DNA of 64,000 nucleotides from Dirofilaria immitis (lineage: Eukaryota; Nematoda; Chromadorea; Rhabditida; Onchocercidae). The DNA is taken from contig JAKNDB010000107.1 of the NCBI GenBank assembly GCA_024305405.1, positions 4,696,501 through 4,760,500 on the forward strand, written 5' to 3'. The notes under the pieces were generated by a model. The model searched no databases. It saw only the letters and a program-made list of their open reading frames with translations, and had not been told where the DNA came from. Positions 25,101 through 38,200 of this stretch are shown piece by piece. A program made the translations under genes and the position numbers. The first letter of the stretch is position 1; each line of letters starts with the position of its first letter.

Positions 25101-26753
25101 ATTTTTCCTGCACAAAGAAAAACGATTTAACTGCTTTACGAAAATTTTGAAAAGAATCTTTTTGTGTTTTCTCTTTTTTAATTTTAATCAATTTGCAGTC
25201 AGAAAGCACAGCTCTTAATTTTCTCATAATTTATTTTGATTTATTTATATGTTTTTTGTTGTTCTACAATTTGCCACGTTAATAAATTTTTAAATATTGT
25301 TATAATTTTTTCAAAGCAAATATGCAAAATTTGCTATGTTATTCTAAGTTTGAAATTATAACTTTTTCTTCGATTTAAATTGCTTTGATAGAACTGCTGA
25401 AGGAATCTTTTAATATTTCTTTTGATTATTTTGGAATTAATTTATAACCTAAATTTCAAATGAATATGCAAAAAAATTGCATAAATTAAAAAGGAAAGCA
25501 GTAAAAATGACATTTAATATTTGTTCCATTGTATGCGCTTATCATATCATAATTTCAAACCATTTATTAAGAAAACAAAAATAACAAAAACATATATAGC
25601 AGCTTTCCTGTTTGTTGCTATTCATTAAATTATTTTTAATAAAAGTTTTTCGTTTCTCATCACATCAACTTTCTGGTTTTGCCGAATAAGCATATTTCTT
25701 TCATTTAACAGGACGAGATTTTCTTAAGTCAAAAATTTTATTTCCCAATTTTTAAAACAGATATTCCTTGCAAAATTTAATTTCATCTCATAGAATTATT
25801 CTGCATTACTCAATTATATGAAAATGAGTAGAAATGATTTTAATACACCTTCGAAATATTTATTATCGTAAATGGAATAGAGCTTTTTTCAGCCAATATT
25901 TTGAGTCGATTTGAATTAATATTACTCGCATAAATAATTAGTTTATCGTTCGACAAGTCAGACATTTTACATTCAATAAATTGTTTATTAAATTTTATCA
26001 TAATTTTTATAAATTCCCCGTAATTTTAGCATATGTTTTTACAAGCGATTAGCATTCAAGCTTACCATTTTTAAATTTTACGAAAAATTATTGGAGTGAA
26101 TTTTGTTTACATATATATCGATACGTTTCAAATTTAAATGAACAAATTTTTATTTCTAATCTTAATTTGTTTTCAAAAAATTTTCAACTTGTAGTTTCAA
26201 CATGTGATGGAGCATTTGGAATTAGAATTATTATTCATTCTTATGCTATTTTTACAAATACCATTATTGTCATGGCCGTTAATAATCCGGAAATACGTAT
26301 TGAACCATTTCGATTTTTTCCAAAACGAAAAAATCATAAAAGTAAGTGTCAACAATCGCAGAAAGTTTGACAGCAAATCCCGAACATGGCTGTTATCTGA
26401 TCAAATGAAATTTATCATAATTTATTCAGAAAACTTCTCAAATATATCTTTTATTGATTAACAAAGCTAGGAAAATTTTATAGAGATGAAAGGAATTTTG
26501 AATAGAAGAATTTTCCTGAAGAAAATCCATAAAAATTTTTTAAAATATTATAATCATCGTCCATGAATAAATTTTATTAAATGGAAATCTTTTTAATATA
26601 AATAATAAGTGAGAAATATTGAACTGACTTATTGTGATAACTAGTTATATTATGCATTTTTTTTCGCGACATAAACCTTAAGGCAACTTGGTTTTGCGAA
26701 TTTGACAGCTGGTGTATTTGAGCGTTGGTATCGCCGATATGAATTATTACCGT
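13171..26753 (+). CDS. Unrecognised multi-exon gene with one hydrophobic segment (exons 1-6)
   Basis: I do not recognise this gene. Exons 13171-13311, 13688-13906, 14387-14511, 19068-19237, 26195-26341 and 26709-26753 join in compatible phases (0, 0, 2, 1, 1) to give about 282 residues. A TTTTTTCAG acceptor at 13121, 49 bp before the first in-frame ATG, could be a spliced-leader or 5' UTR splice site. Residues 1-160 are polar and Ser/Thr/Asn/Glu rich, probably disordered (SSASITSSTSNIPVS). Then come basic and aromatic stretches (HYRRAFHGDHASFRLRML, YHRQYYRQL), one likely membrane segment around residues 228-246 (IIIHSYAIFTNTIIVMAV), and a basic tail (RFFPKRKNHK, FERWYRRYELLP). The protein is not finished: the last exon ends in mid-codon. 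Weak points are the acceptor at 19067, which lacks a pyrimidine tract, and the 6,957-bp intron before 26195. Confidence 0.55.
14512..19067. other. Long intron of the unrecognised gene (4.6 kb)
   Basis: Extremely AT-rich with poly-A/T runs. An open stretch at 17703-17897 is low-complexity Phe/Ile/Lys/Asn and is not a supportable exon. No RNA gene or repeat array stands out. Confidence 0.45.
19238..26194. other. Very long intron of the unrecognised gene (7.0 kb)
   Basis: The interval between a good donor (CCAT|GTAAGT at 19238) and a TTGTAG acceptor (26189-26194). It contains no coding-like stretch. A short three-fold repeat of AGCGATTTATxTTT occurs at about 24766-24807. The alternative is that the exons on either side belong to two different genes. 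Confidence 0.4.
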
Positions 26754-29700
26754 GTAAGTTTTTATGGAAATTTTCTTAATTTGCAAAATTATTACACTTT
26801 CATATGTCTCATAAAATTATGCTATCAAAAAACAAGAGAACAAAGTTTATCATATCAATATTTTATTAATATTAAAAATGATGAAAATATGAATATCGTC
26901 ATCTGAAATTGCGGCATTAATCAACGATACACAATAAGAGATAACATCATATTATTAGCTTTGCTATCAAATTTTGAACATTATTTATGATCGAATAAAA
27001 TTGAAGAATATATTGTTACAGGTTTTTTCCTTTTCTTGTGTTTAATATTAGAAATAATATTAAGTGATAATATCAAAATAATATCAGATAATAATAACAC
27101 GATAAAAATTACTCTATCGTTAAAAAATTCAATTCAAAAAATCTTTATCGGAAGCGTTTAGAAAGTACTAGTATAATCGTTTTCGATCATTTAATTTTCC
27201 TTACAAAATTCCCATATCAAATATTTTTTGATAAATAAATATTGGCAATCGATTATTACACGATTGATATTTTTCATAAATTTTTCGTCTTCTCGTAATT
27301 TTCTTAAAAATTTACAGAATTGAAGTCTTCGGAATTTGAAATAATTTTTGGTAAGAACAACGCTGATAGGATTCTGCTATCAATAAAGTACTTCTATTTA
27401 AAGAAGTAATGTTTAAATAAGATTGTTCTGATTATTTTTTTATTTTTATTTTACTCAATTGTAATTTTTGTATTCTTTGATGTGTTGTCAGTTCATTTAT
27501 AAACTTTATTAATTAAATTTTATAGCAAATTGATAGACGATTAAAGCCTTTACAAATCAAAATAGTAGATAAAAATATTGAAATAATACTGTAATTTATT
27601 ATAATGCATAAAAATGAATGAAATATTGGAAGGAAAAAGACAAAAGATAAGCTTTTTCGATTTTAAAAATTATTAAGAAATAAAAATATATTTTGCTCAT
27701 TTCCCACTAATTTTTGAAGCTTCACCCTTAATTTGAAATAAAATATGATATTATTAAACAATTATGTTTAATTTTTCATTGAGTATATTTCTAACTTCTC
27801 TAAGACTATCATTATTATCATCCAAAAATCAATTCATCATCCTTGTAGACATCAAATAACCTAAAAGATTGCCAATACTATAAATGCAACATTATTGTTA
27901 TTTGAAATATAGGTTTAACGATAAATATTAATACGGCAATTTAATTTGAATTCCATATCCTTTTTATTATCATTTTCTTGACAATATACACTCACTACTA
28001 TATTAAAAATTCATTTTCATATTTATTTCTAATTAAATACTTAGGAGAGATATTCATTATCAGTGCGCTTTATTATCATTGCATATTTTATAACACATTT
28101 TTGTTTTCCTCGAACTAATTTTTTTTTTTGATTAAAAATCTTTTACTCTTTCATACTATTAACCATAAATCGATTATTCAGAATAATACTGTAACTTCGC
28201 ACTGAAAATCTCATATTTTTCGATATTGCCAGCATTGTACTGATTATTTAAATAAATATTAAAATTTAGTAAATAATAATAATTCATAATAATAGTGGTA
28301 ATAATAATAATAATGGTGATTATAGTAATCATAACGGAGTAATCTGATAATAATATTAATGTTAGAAATAGCAATAATAATAATAATAGAATAAAAAGTA
28401 AACATCATTGAATTTTAAATGCATTAATATTGCTCAGCAAGAGAATTATTAATATTTTAATTTTTTCAGAAATTGATAAATCACTGACATTTATTGATCG
28501 ATTTTTTCTGCTATAAATAAATATAAATTTATTTTATTGATATTTATTGATTGATTTTTTGATGCTTAAGATACATTTCAATATTAGTTGACTGAGGAAT
28601 TCTCGCTCTCATTTTTGAAAGATTCACAAATCCTCGGTATTTATTGATTAACTTTTAATACTTGATAAAATTTTATAATCGAATAATTCTAATCTTTTTT
28701 CGTATTTTATTAAACAAAAAATTTATCTCTTTTGGCAAAATGTTTAGTTACTATGATTCAGGTGTATTATTCAAGAAGGTAATATTTTAAATGTATATCA
28801 CACATTATAAAGAGTAACTAAAAGCTGATAATTGATAATATGATAACTTTAAACTTTTTCTTACTTCATAAAATGAAAGATTTCATATTATTTCTCGAAC
28901 AAAACTAAATTCCTATTGCCAAAAAAATGAATTTAATAATTTTTGCCTCTTTCTTTTTTCTCATATCTAACAAAACATCAGGTTTTTGGAAATGTATTGC
29001 GAATTTTTCAAAATAAAAGCAAGTAAAAATGAAATAATTTTAAGCCTTTGCATTGATTTTTTTAAAAATGGAAATTTTAATTTTTACTTTTTCTCGTATT
29101 TAATGAAATGAAATAATTATCGAAAGTATACATTATAAAATTGCTATTTAATGACTAAAAGGTGAGCAATTAAAAAATTATTAAATCTTCTCCTATTTTA
29201 ATTAAATAAAAACCTTTGAACTTAAGTTTTATTTTTTGTGAAAATCGAATTATTATTGTTTAACAAATCTATTTACTTTATAAAAATTTTGAAAAGTATA
29301 TAATACACAATTTTGAAGTAAGAATAATTTTTAGTTTTGCTTGAATGAAACGTTATCCAGTAGTCAAGGCAATATTTTAGCTTATTGTTGTTAACTGAAA
29401 GCCAATATTTATTGGATTATATCTTATCTTTATTCCCATCGTCGATAGGCGCATGAAATAGCAGCATTGCGCTTGTGGATATCTATCTATACATATATGA
29501 CATGTTAATATATATATTATCTATGTATACAAACAACTCTGCTTTTCGATCTTTGCTTTTTACTTATCAAAAAATTTTCTTCATTTTTTCATTCATTTCG
29601 TCATTTTTCACTTTTTTTTTTTTTTAAAGATAAAAAATGGCAGCATTTAGAGAAATTTTCGAAGCTAATAAAATGCATAATTCTCTTTTTCAAATGGATG

Positions 29701-31267
29701 ACAACTTTTAAAAATCGATCATTTTTCCATAATTGATTTAGTGTGAGAATTTATCCGCGTTGTAGCATAGTGATAGAAGCTTGGAAAGAATTTTAGTCGA
29801 AAAAGTTCTTGAACTCAAGTTAGAATGGGAATAATGTTCTCATATTAATGATTATGGAATATTTTGAAACGAATGCGAGGATAAGAATGAGATTTATCCG
29901 ATTATAGATGAGAGCAAAATTATTCGGAAATAGATTTATAAGTGAAAATGAAATCACCCGGGAACAGATTATAGATGAGAACAAGATTCTGGAAACTAAT
30001 TGTAAATGTGAAAAAATATTCGGAAATCGAATAAATTTTATCAAATTAGATAGTTTTTTAATAATTCTACTTGTTTCTTTTAATATTTCTGGTCACTTTT
30101 TAACTGATTATTGATTTCTCGATCCATACTTAATCGAATTGCTGAGAAAAATGAATTTTATCGTATTGAGTAAATCAATAAATGAATTTACATATATGAG
30201 TGATTTAATTCGTATTAATATAAAGAAAGGAATGATTAAAGGACTGTTTATTTTTTTATGAATAATATTTTGTTATAAATATTAAAAATAAGAATACAAA
30301 TGTGTGTATTATCATCTGTGCATAATTTAATTTTCTTTTGGTTGTTTATTTATCAATCGAAATTCTTTTCGGAGTGTTTGCTATTCGTTTAGATTTAAAT
30401 TAAAACAAAAGGAAGTAAAATTTTGAAACAAATTATCTTTTATCTTTTCCGCGATATTTATGACAAAAAAATGTTGCAAATTTCACTTAATATTAAAATT
30501 TTTGAGAAAAAGTAATAGCCGAATACATGCATTTTAAGAATTATAAATTTTGAATATATCTTTTTATTTATATTCGCTTTTTTCTTTTAATCTTTCTCTT
30601 TAAACTTTTAGTAATGTATATTTGAAGGAAGTATTTCTTGAAATTGTAATTTAAAATTGAATTCTTCAAATATACTTTCCATCCATTGCTTCAAAATGGA
30701 CAACGACAGAACTCTTGAGTCAAAATTTTTCCTTCCTTTGAAATTTTTTTCAAAATATCTCGGAATTGTATAATCAAATGAAATGAATGAGTCGATTGTT
30801 AGTTTATTTCAGAATTATTAATTTTATCAGATATTATCATACTAATTATAGCAGTATTGATTTTACGCAAATTGTGGATGCAATATTTTCTGTAACATTA
30901 AGTTTTTATATGAAATTTATAGGATTAATTAGCGTTTATTTCACAATTCTGAAATGCTTTCCTAACATTATGCTCCTTCAAGAATATTATTTTTCCACCG
31001 TTGAAAAATTGAAAATAAAATGTAGCCATTTGAGAAAAATATTCTCAAAGGATAATTGAAGCGGAAAAAATTTCGCTTGGAAAAACGATTAAAAAAGCAA
31101 AAAAAATCAAAAAAGACTAAAAAAAGAGTAATTTTTGAAGATATACTTTTGAGAAAAGTAAACGCTTTAGAAAATCATTGAAGTGTTAAAAAAGAAAAAA
31201 AAAGTAAAAACGCGAATTATAAAAATAAAAAGTTATTCTCATCCTTAGATGATTATTAATTTTTCAG
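26754..31267. other. Non-coding stretch between exon groups
   Basis: About 4.5 kb in which no exon could be supported. If the gene at 13171-26753 continues, at least one further exon accepting a one-base carry must lie here or beyond. Contents noted: ATT/AAT trinucleotide-rich sequence at 28250-28390 and an imperfect tandem duplication at 29901-30030. Confidence 0.4.
29901..30030. repeat. Imperfect tandem duplication, unit about 67 bp
   Basis: ATTATAGATGAGAGCAAAAT at 29901 recurs as ATTATAGATGAGAACAAGAT at 29968, each followed by a related GGAAAT/GGAAACT...GTGAAAA block. Two copies are visible, the second shortened. The open frame across it (29908-30114) is a by-product of the repeat. Confidence 0.6.
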
Positions 31268-31491
31268 AAGCAATCATTCATGGAAAAAATATTCATCATA
31301 AATTAAAGCTAAAGAAAATTATTAAGCAATCAAAAATAGCTGTAAAATTTGCAATGAACGGAAGTTTTTATTTGAAGTGGAACGAGATCAAAAGTAACAA
31401 ATTGCGACGAATTTTTATGTCATATCGTCATCATTTTATGAACCATAAATTTCAAACTCGTACTTCAAACCAAAAAGGTCAGCGCAAATAG
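31268..31491 (+). CDS. Possible terminal or internal exon, unplaced
   Basis: A strong TTTTTCAG acceptor at 31260-31267 opens a 74-codon frame ending TAG at 31489-31491. The product is basic and His/Lys/Arg-rich (KLRRIFMSYRHHFMN). It would need a one-base carry from an upstream exon other than T, so it does not join directly to the exon ending at 26753. No family is recognised. It could be an exon of the preceding gene, part of the coding-like region just downstream, or chance. Confidence 0.25.
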
Positions 31492-31497
31492 ATATAG

Positions 31498-32063
31498 TTC
31501 TATGCTACGATCTATTGGTTCGATCACGAACAACTGTTGTTCGATATTGAAGAGTGTTCGAAAAAAATATCTTCAGACGATTTAGAAGACGGAGTTTTGA
31601 CAGTTGTTGGATTACGTATGGCGAACAGAAACAATACGACTAAACAAAAGAAGCGCATAATAGCGATCATTCACACTCACTGGATGTTACTGATACGGAT
31701 AACGCTGATAACGATATAATCGAATCACCTGATAATATTTCACATTTTCAAACAGCGCACTTGACACGAAGTATGGAATCATTATATCAGTTTGCTGTAC
31801 GACATCTGCAAACTTCATCGTCAGCGACAACAGTGCGACGTTTTTCTCATAATACCGATCGTGAACGACGTCGATCATTGATGTGGATACGACCAACAAC
31901 GGAAGAAATAATGGCCCGAGTAAACAGTCGTACTCCAGAAGAACGAAAATCTATGCAAATTGATCTTGTTGGAGGTGCTACTCCAATTAATCTAATAATT
32001 AACCAATTAATCGATCAAACTAATTTTTTCTCTTTTCAATCAATTTATTTATCAAAATCTTGA
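31498..32063 (+). CDS. Coding-like region with one frame break; unrecognised C-terminal part of a protein
   Basis: Frame 1 (from about 31498) reads YWFDHEQLLFDIEECSKK, then SSDDLEDGVLTVVGLRMANR. It stays open past 31650, but the better-looking downstream sequence is in the next frame: NSDHSHSLDVTDTDN, then RRFSHNTDRERRRSLMWIRP, then TPEERKSMQIDLVGG, ending at TGA 32061-32063. One extra A in AAAA at 31646-31649 would join the two. The product is hydrophilic, Ser/Thr/Asp/Arg-rich, and resembles a cytoplasmic tail. A second frame is also open at the start (SSMLRSIGSITNNCC), so the true entry is unsettled. It may be the 3' end of the gene beginning at 13171. GC content is visibly above the surroundings, which supports coding. 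Confidence 0.45.
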
Positions 32064-35000
32064 ATTCTCAGTTACTGCCATTAATAATATCTTTCAACGT
32101 TTAGCATATCCAATTAATTGAGAAATCGTTTTCACGCTGCATATTTTAGTTTTATTAAAAATATAGTTTCGATTAATCAAATTTATATTTTCACAATTTT
32201 CTTCTAGTTCAATTAATTCGATTATCAATTCTCGATTTATTGCTAATAATATTCCTTAAACTTTGACATTGTCAATAGCTCCGAAATTGCTGAAAAATTT
32301 GAGCATAATTTGATTCTTCTAGATGTGTGATTCCAATTCATCAATAGTGAATTATTGATAACTCTTTCTTTTGTTTCGATCAATCCATAATCTTTGAATT
32401 GTCAACTTACTGCCTTTTAATAGTATTCTTTAAAGTTTGACACATCTAACTGATAAATCTGTTCATTCGTTTAAACATGATTCGATAACTCTAATATACA
32501 AAATTAATTTCATTCACTTATTCAGTATTTTTTCAAACAAAGAAAAATAAAAACGATCGGTAAATTGCAGTTTCAAGCATTCCTATTTATTTTTGAATGG
32601 CTGAAATAAAACAATTTCGTTATTTTAGTATGATAGAGAAAAATAAAATTTTATTAAGTAAAATTTTATCGATTTAGCACTAATTTCATCTTTTCTTCGT
32701 TTTTCAATTTCATCCCATTTTACAAATTTATTCTCTTTATATTGACGAATTTATATACTATTTGCTATTCAAATATACTTTTAATGAGAATGACAAATTT
32801 TGATAATTTCATTAGTAATAGGTTTGATTTTGTTGCAAACTGCTAAGAGATGAATTCTTCAATTTTGCGATGGAATAATTATGAATAAATTAATTAATAC
32901 GCACTAAATAAATAATGATAGTGGTATTTATCACATTATCATATAATAGATAACATAATATTTAAAAAATTATTTCATTTAATCTATTCATAATTGATTA
33001 ATGTCAAAATATTCTTTTATAATTTATTTAGGAACTTTTTATAATTTAAGAATTTTTATTTTTTCTTTGTAATTTCTAACAAAGTGAAACGAAAATAAAT
33101 AAAATTTTACCTCATATAATTGAAAATAAAATAAAATTTTAAAATGTAAGTAAGCAAGCTAAACATTCGAGAATATTTGATTAAAAATAAACAAAACTTT
33201 ATGAAATATGTTAGATTCAAATTTTTGAAAATAAAAAATTCTCTGAAATATATCAGATTAATTATTAACAATCTCTTTGAGATTATAAATTTTTTCCGCT
33301 TTTTATTTCCATTGATTTCAATTTATTTGTTTATTTATATCTCACAGTTGTTAACTGATAATTTCAAAATCAAAAAATATTTTTAACAAAAATTTTCATT
33401 TTATTAGCCACATGAATTGATTATTTCCAATTTTAATTCCATTTCAAATTCGTATATTTTCGCTTTTCAGCTCGTATTTTTATTGTTTTTTTATTAGTAT
33501 GAAAGAAACGATTATTCAAAATAATAAAATGCATTCAATAAATCTATCGTCTTTATATTATTTATTATATTCGTTTCTTATTATGACCAACAAATGAACA
33601 AATATCATAAATAAGCAAGCAAACATTAGAAAAAAACAAGTAACAATAAGCAAATATTATGAATTAATAAGCAAATAATGTTACGGTAAATATCATGAAT
33701 AAAAAACATTTTAAACAAAAATAAATAAATATAGTGAACAAACAAGGAAAAATAATACTGTAAAAATATGATGGAGGAAAATGCAAAAAGCTAATATTTG
33801 GAAATAAAGACCTTTCATTTATCGTAAAAATTTGTAAATTTAATTAAATTTAGCATTTTACCTCGATCAATTTGTAATTTAATTATCTTTAAATGATCAT
33901 GCAATGTTTCATTAATAGCATATTTAATATTTATAGCTATATTCGTATCATTATTTATGGCGCAAAATGTTAATTTCCTGGATGATGTCATTTTCTTATT
34001 AATACATAAATGCATTGCACATATATATATTTAGGAAAATAATTAAAAAATTTTATAAAAATTTATTTAAAAACTATTCTGAGAAAATTTATTTGTGAAT
34101 ACAACTGAAGAAAACAATATTCAAAAATATAATCTACTCAAAAGATCTAAAAAATATATCTTATAAAATAGATTGTTTATAATTTAATAAAAATTCATTC
34201 AAAAATTTAAATAAAAAATTTCGAAAAAAGGAAGAAATCAGAGATTCTTGCGAAAATATAATAGAAAAAATTGCGAAATAAGATATAATAATTTCATGTT
34301 TTGAAAATATTTTGGCAATTCTTTGACAAAAATATTGAAAAAAGTTTTAGAAAAAGAAAAAAATTCGTAAAATAGTTATTTAATACCTCATACATGCTGT
34401 TTTATTATGTTTGCAGAATTGAAATTGCGAATATTTTCTAAAATTTCCAAGCATCAACAAAAAAGATTATAAAATTAAAATACTTAGCAGAGAAAATTTA
34501 GGAAAAAAAGTTATGTCGTTTAAAATTATATAAATCGCTTGATAGAAGATTGGATTTTGTTTTTATTCAAACACTTTATCAAATTCAAAAGCATTCGTGA
34601 CATCTTTCTTGGATATCCTATTTTGTTGTCCTTTAGTTGGCCGTCCTTTTCTTAATAGATTTCTCTAAAAATGAAAAGAATTTTTGCATTTCTTCTTTTT
34701 TTAAGGGAATGAACAATTTTTTCTCATACGTTTTAAACAATGCAAGTTTCTCGTATCCAAAATGCTTTTTTATGCCAAGTTTGTGCCGAGTTTCTGACAT
34801 TTCAATATATTATTTTTTTGTTTATATAGTCGATATTTTGGCCTGTTTTAGTTTGAGTTTGAAGATACTTCCGTTTCAATCTCATTTATAGTTTGCAAGT
34901 TTTGAAAATTACTGAGTTCATTTTTTCCTTTCTAAATTTTTTTAAATTTGAAATCTTTATTTAATATTAAAATTATGAGAGATTTTTCCTGAGAATTAAT

Positions 35001-35222
35001 TTATTATGTGTTTGCATGCATGCAGTTGCAATGTTTGGTAATTTTGAACTTATCTCTCACCGCGTTAGTTTTTTTTTGCCTTTTTCAAAATTTCTATTTA
35101 AAGCTAATACTTTATAAATAATTTTCTTCTAAAGATTGATTTATCATTCGTCTGCATGCATGTAATTTTAACTGTTAAATAAGTTTATTCCGTTTTAATT
35201 GCTAATTGAATGTATTCATAAA
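32064..35222. other. Intergenic region before mec-2
   Basis: AT-rich, with open stretches (33177-33386, 34637-34891) that are Phe/Ile/Lys-rich and lack splice or family support. Promoter elements of mec-2 should lie here, but I cannot point to one with confidence. Confidence 0.45.
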
Positions 35223-38200
35223 ATGTCAACAATCAAACATGAAATTATATCGTCGAAGAATTCGGCAGCTAATTCTATTGATAATAATCATTTGAATGAT
35301 GAGAAAACCGAATCATTAGCCTCATTCAGTATTAAAGATGATCTATCATTAAGTGATAATAGCGATAAGGCAGAAAATTCTGCTATGGAAGTTCATGATA
35401 ATCTCATCGAACAGGTATAATATAAAAATAATTTGTTCTTCAATATTAAATCAATCTTTTTCCGGGCATGGAATATAACCTTTTTAATATTAGTGTTACG
35501 GGGAGAAGATGATACAATGATTCTGGTGAACACTATTTGCTTACTTTCATTTTCTTTAGTTGCCAGAAAATCTATCAATTATCGAGAAAAGGAATCGAAT
35601 ATCTATTACGGACGATTTGAAATTTGATCAGTCAAATATTATTGTAGTAAAAAATGACACAAATATCCATCAGCAAGGTGAAATTGATTCAAAATATGAT
35701 TTTAAGCTAATACCGGATCGTTCATCATGTTTTATCAAAAGAAATGACAGGATAAACAATTTTTAATTAAAAAATTGTGATTGATGGAATCATATTAGAG
35801 AAATCGATCGATATTGCTATTATTTAACATTATGCTTTATTAGAAACGAAACTTTTCTATTGTTTGAAAAATAAGCTGCTTTCTTATCTCTTTCAAATTC
35901 TTGTAAACTTCATGAAGCCTTTTTTCAGAAGTACAACTTTATATATGAAGTAGCTTTCAATAACTCAGCAATTATTCGTAGCTTTCAATAACTCAGCAAT
36001 TATTCGTTCTCATTTGAAACTTTTATATTTCAAATTAGAAAAAAAAATTATTCCTTTTTCGTTCGGTATTCTATGTTCGAAATTGATGTTAATTAGAATT
36101 TCTGTCTTTTACTCTGATATTTTATTTAAAAATTAGACTTGAAATTCATTGTTAAAATTATTACTTTAAAGGCAAAATTGCTGTTACTTAAATTCACCCA
36201 TAATGATAATTCGTTATTTGCTGCTTAATGCATATATCAGAAATGAATATTGACAAAATTGTGCTAAATGAATTTGTCCATAAACATAAACAAAAAGGAA
36301 GCAAAACAAGTAATTAGCATGTCTATTAAAGATAATCAATAATAAGCATTTTTTAATTAAATGTCAATCATAATACATCGTAATCAGTAACGTCATCTTT
36401 ACAGTATTGCTATTTTAATTTCAGCTAATAATAATCCAAATAGTTAAACGAAATTTGAATATAATTGAAAGCGTATTTTTTTTTTGATAAATTATCATTT
36501 CAAAAGATGGAATAATCAAATGATAAGTTCGCAAGCATTTGAAATAAAAATATAATACTCATGCAATTAAAATTGATTAAAATAAAATCAAAAACATCTT
36601 TTCGCTTTTTCTGAATTCCTTCTTTCAAATTTATTTAAGCATATTAATTAGGCATTTATATTTATTTATTTCTCAGATTTATTAATCGAAGGTAAGCAAA
36701 TTTCTCATCCATTTAGTTATATTTATTTATGATCTATTAAATTTTACCTTTTGAATAAAGTTAAATTTCTATTTTAATCGAAAATTTGCTATTTTTATTT
36801 TTGAATTTTATTTCAGCAAATATACAGGGCGAGTTAGGTTTCTGTGGTTGGATTCTAACGATTCTATCTTATATATTAATCTTTTTCACATTGCCAATCT
36901 CAGTATGTATGTGTGTCAAAGTAAGTTATTTATTTTATTTTTTCAGTATTCCTTAATGTAATAAGCATTTTTAAATTTAATTTCATTTAAATGTTTTATT
37001 ATTTCGATACAGAAATGTATATCGCTTAATCGAAACATCGGTTTCAAAATTTCCGTCTTTCTATCCTTGCATAATATTTCTAAATGAAGTATTTCAATTA
37101 TCGATTCTTTTATCTGGATATTTAAAAATAACTAGTTTAAAAAAAGATTGATCTCAATCTTTTGCGTTTAATTACTTTTTATCGATGCACTAATAAACAA
37201 AGTCATTCGTCAAAACCTAATTAAAGCAAATTTTCTTTTCAAACTATTACTTAAAAATAGCATTTTATAAACATGACAATTAATTGTGATGAACGATAAA
37301 TCTATAACTTGCATACTTTTGTTAGAATATTTAAGAACATCATTAAATAACTATTATTTGCACGAAAATATTAGTTTGAAAAGAAGATTGCTTGGGAAGA
37401 AATTTCAGAGCATATAATTATGTAACTAAATCTATAGTTAAGATTAAAGGGAATATGAATGAAAACATATGATCAATAAGATTTATCATCGTTTATCAAT
37501 CCTTGTAGCAAATTTTATTAAAATATTTATTTCAGGTTGTGCAAGAATATGAAAGGGTGGTAATATTTCGATTAGGTCGTTTAATGCCTGGTGGTGCTAA
37601 AGGCCCCGGTTTGTTATCAAGTTCACCTCGATTTTAATCAAAGTTTATAATATGTTTATTTTTAAGTTTCAAAATTACAGTTGGTCATTTAAATAAATTT
37701 TTAAATTTATCAACATTTTTAGGTATATTTTTTATTGTGCCATGCATAGATACATATCGTAAAGTTGATCTACGTGTGATTTCATTTGAAGTGCCTCCTC
37801 AAGAGGTTGGTAAAATTATAACCTTCATTTTTGCTGAATTATTATGTATTTTTAATTTATAATTTTCTGTAAGTTTCCACATTTTTACAAATTTTTTAAT
37901 TCCATATTTAATTAAACTTTTGAAATTCGCTAAATTATAAAATGTACCGAAATGCATAATTTGTTATAATTCATATGTATAAAAGGAAATGGATGAAAGA
38001 TAATTTATACAAAAAAGAATACATAATTTTTTTGGCAATTAACTTTTTATTTATCAAAATAGTTTGATTTATTATTTCTGTAAACAATCTGCTGGTCTTC
38101 TTCAATGATCAAGATTCTATCATCTTTTTATCAGTACTATGATAATCTAAATTAAATATTTCAATGAATAAATCATAAAAAATCTTTCAGATTCTATCTA

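Noticed and set aside
26204..26461. Alternative frame across exon 26195-26341 reading MEHLELELLFILMLFLQIPL
   Set aside because: The splice phase from the exon ending at 19237 puts the reading in the other frame (STCDGAFGIRIII), whose third codon positions are mostly A/T as in the other exons. The hydrophobic alternative is a shadow.
27318..27350. Short stretch between a TTTACAG acceptor and a GTAAGAAC donor
   Set aside because: All frames either contain a stop or need a carry giving TAA from the preceding exon. About 30 bp is not enough evidence.
29448..29530. GC-richer stretch reading AHEIAALRLWISIYTY after an AG
   Set aside because: No pyrimidine tract before the AG, no donor, and no compatible phase with the neighbouring exons. 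It is too short to support.
29756..29825. Possible tRNA: GTTGTAGCATAGTGATAGAAGC resembles an A box
   Set aside because: No acceptable B box, anticodon stem or acceptor-stem pairing follows. The resemblance is limited to the A-box region.
35678..35766. Extension of mec-2 exon 2 to a stop at 35764-35766
   Set aside because: The CAAG|GTGAAA donor at 35677 joins in exact phase to the exon at 36817, where the family sequence starts. The extension is intron read-through.
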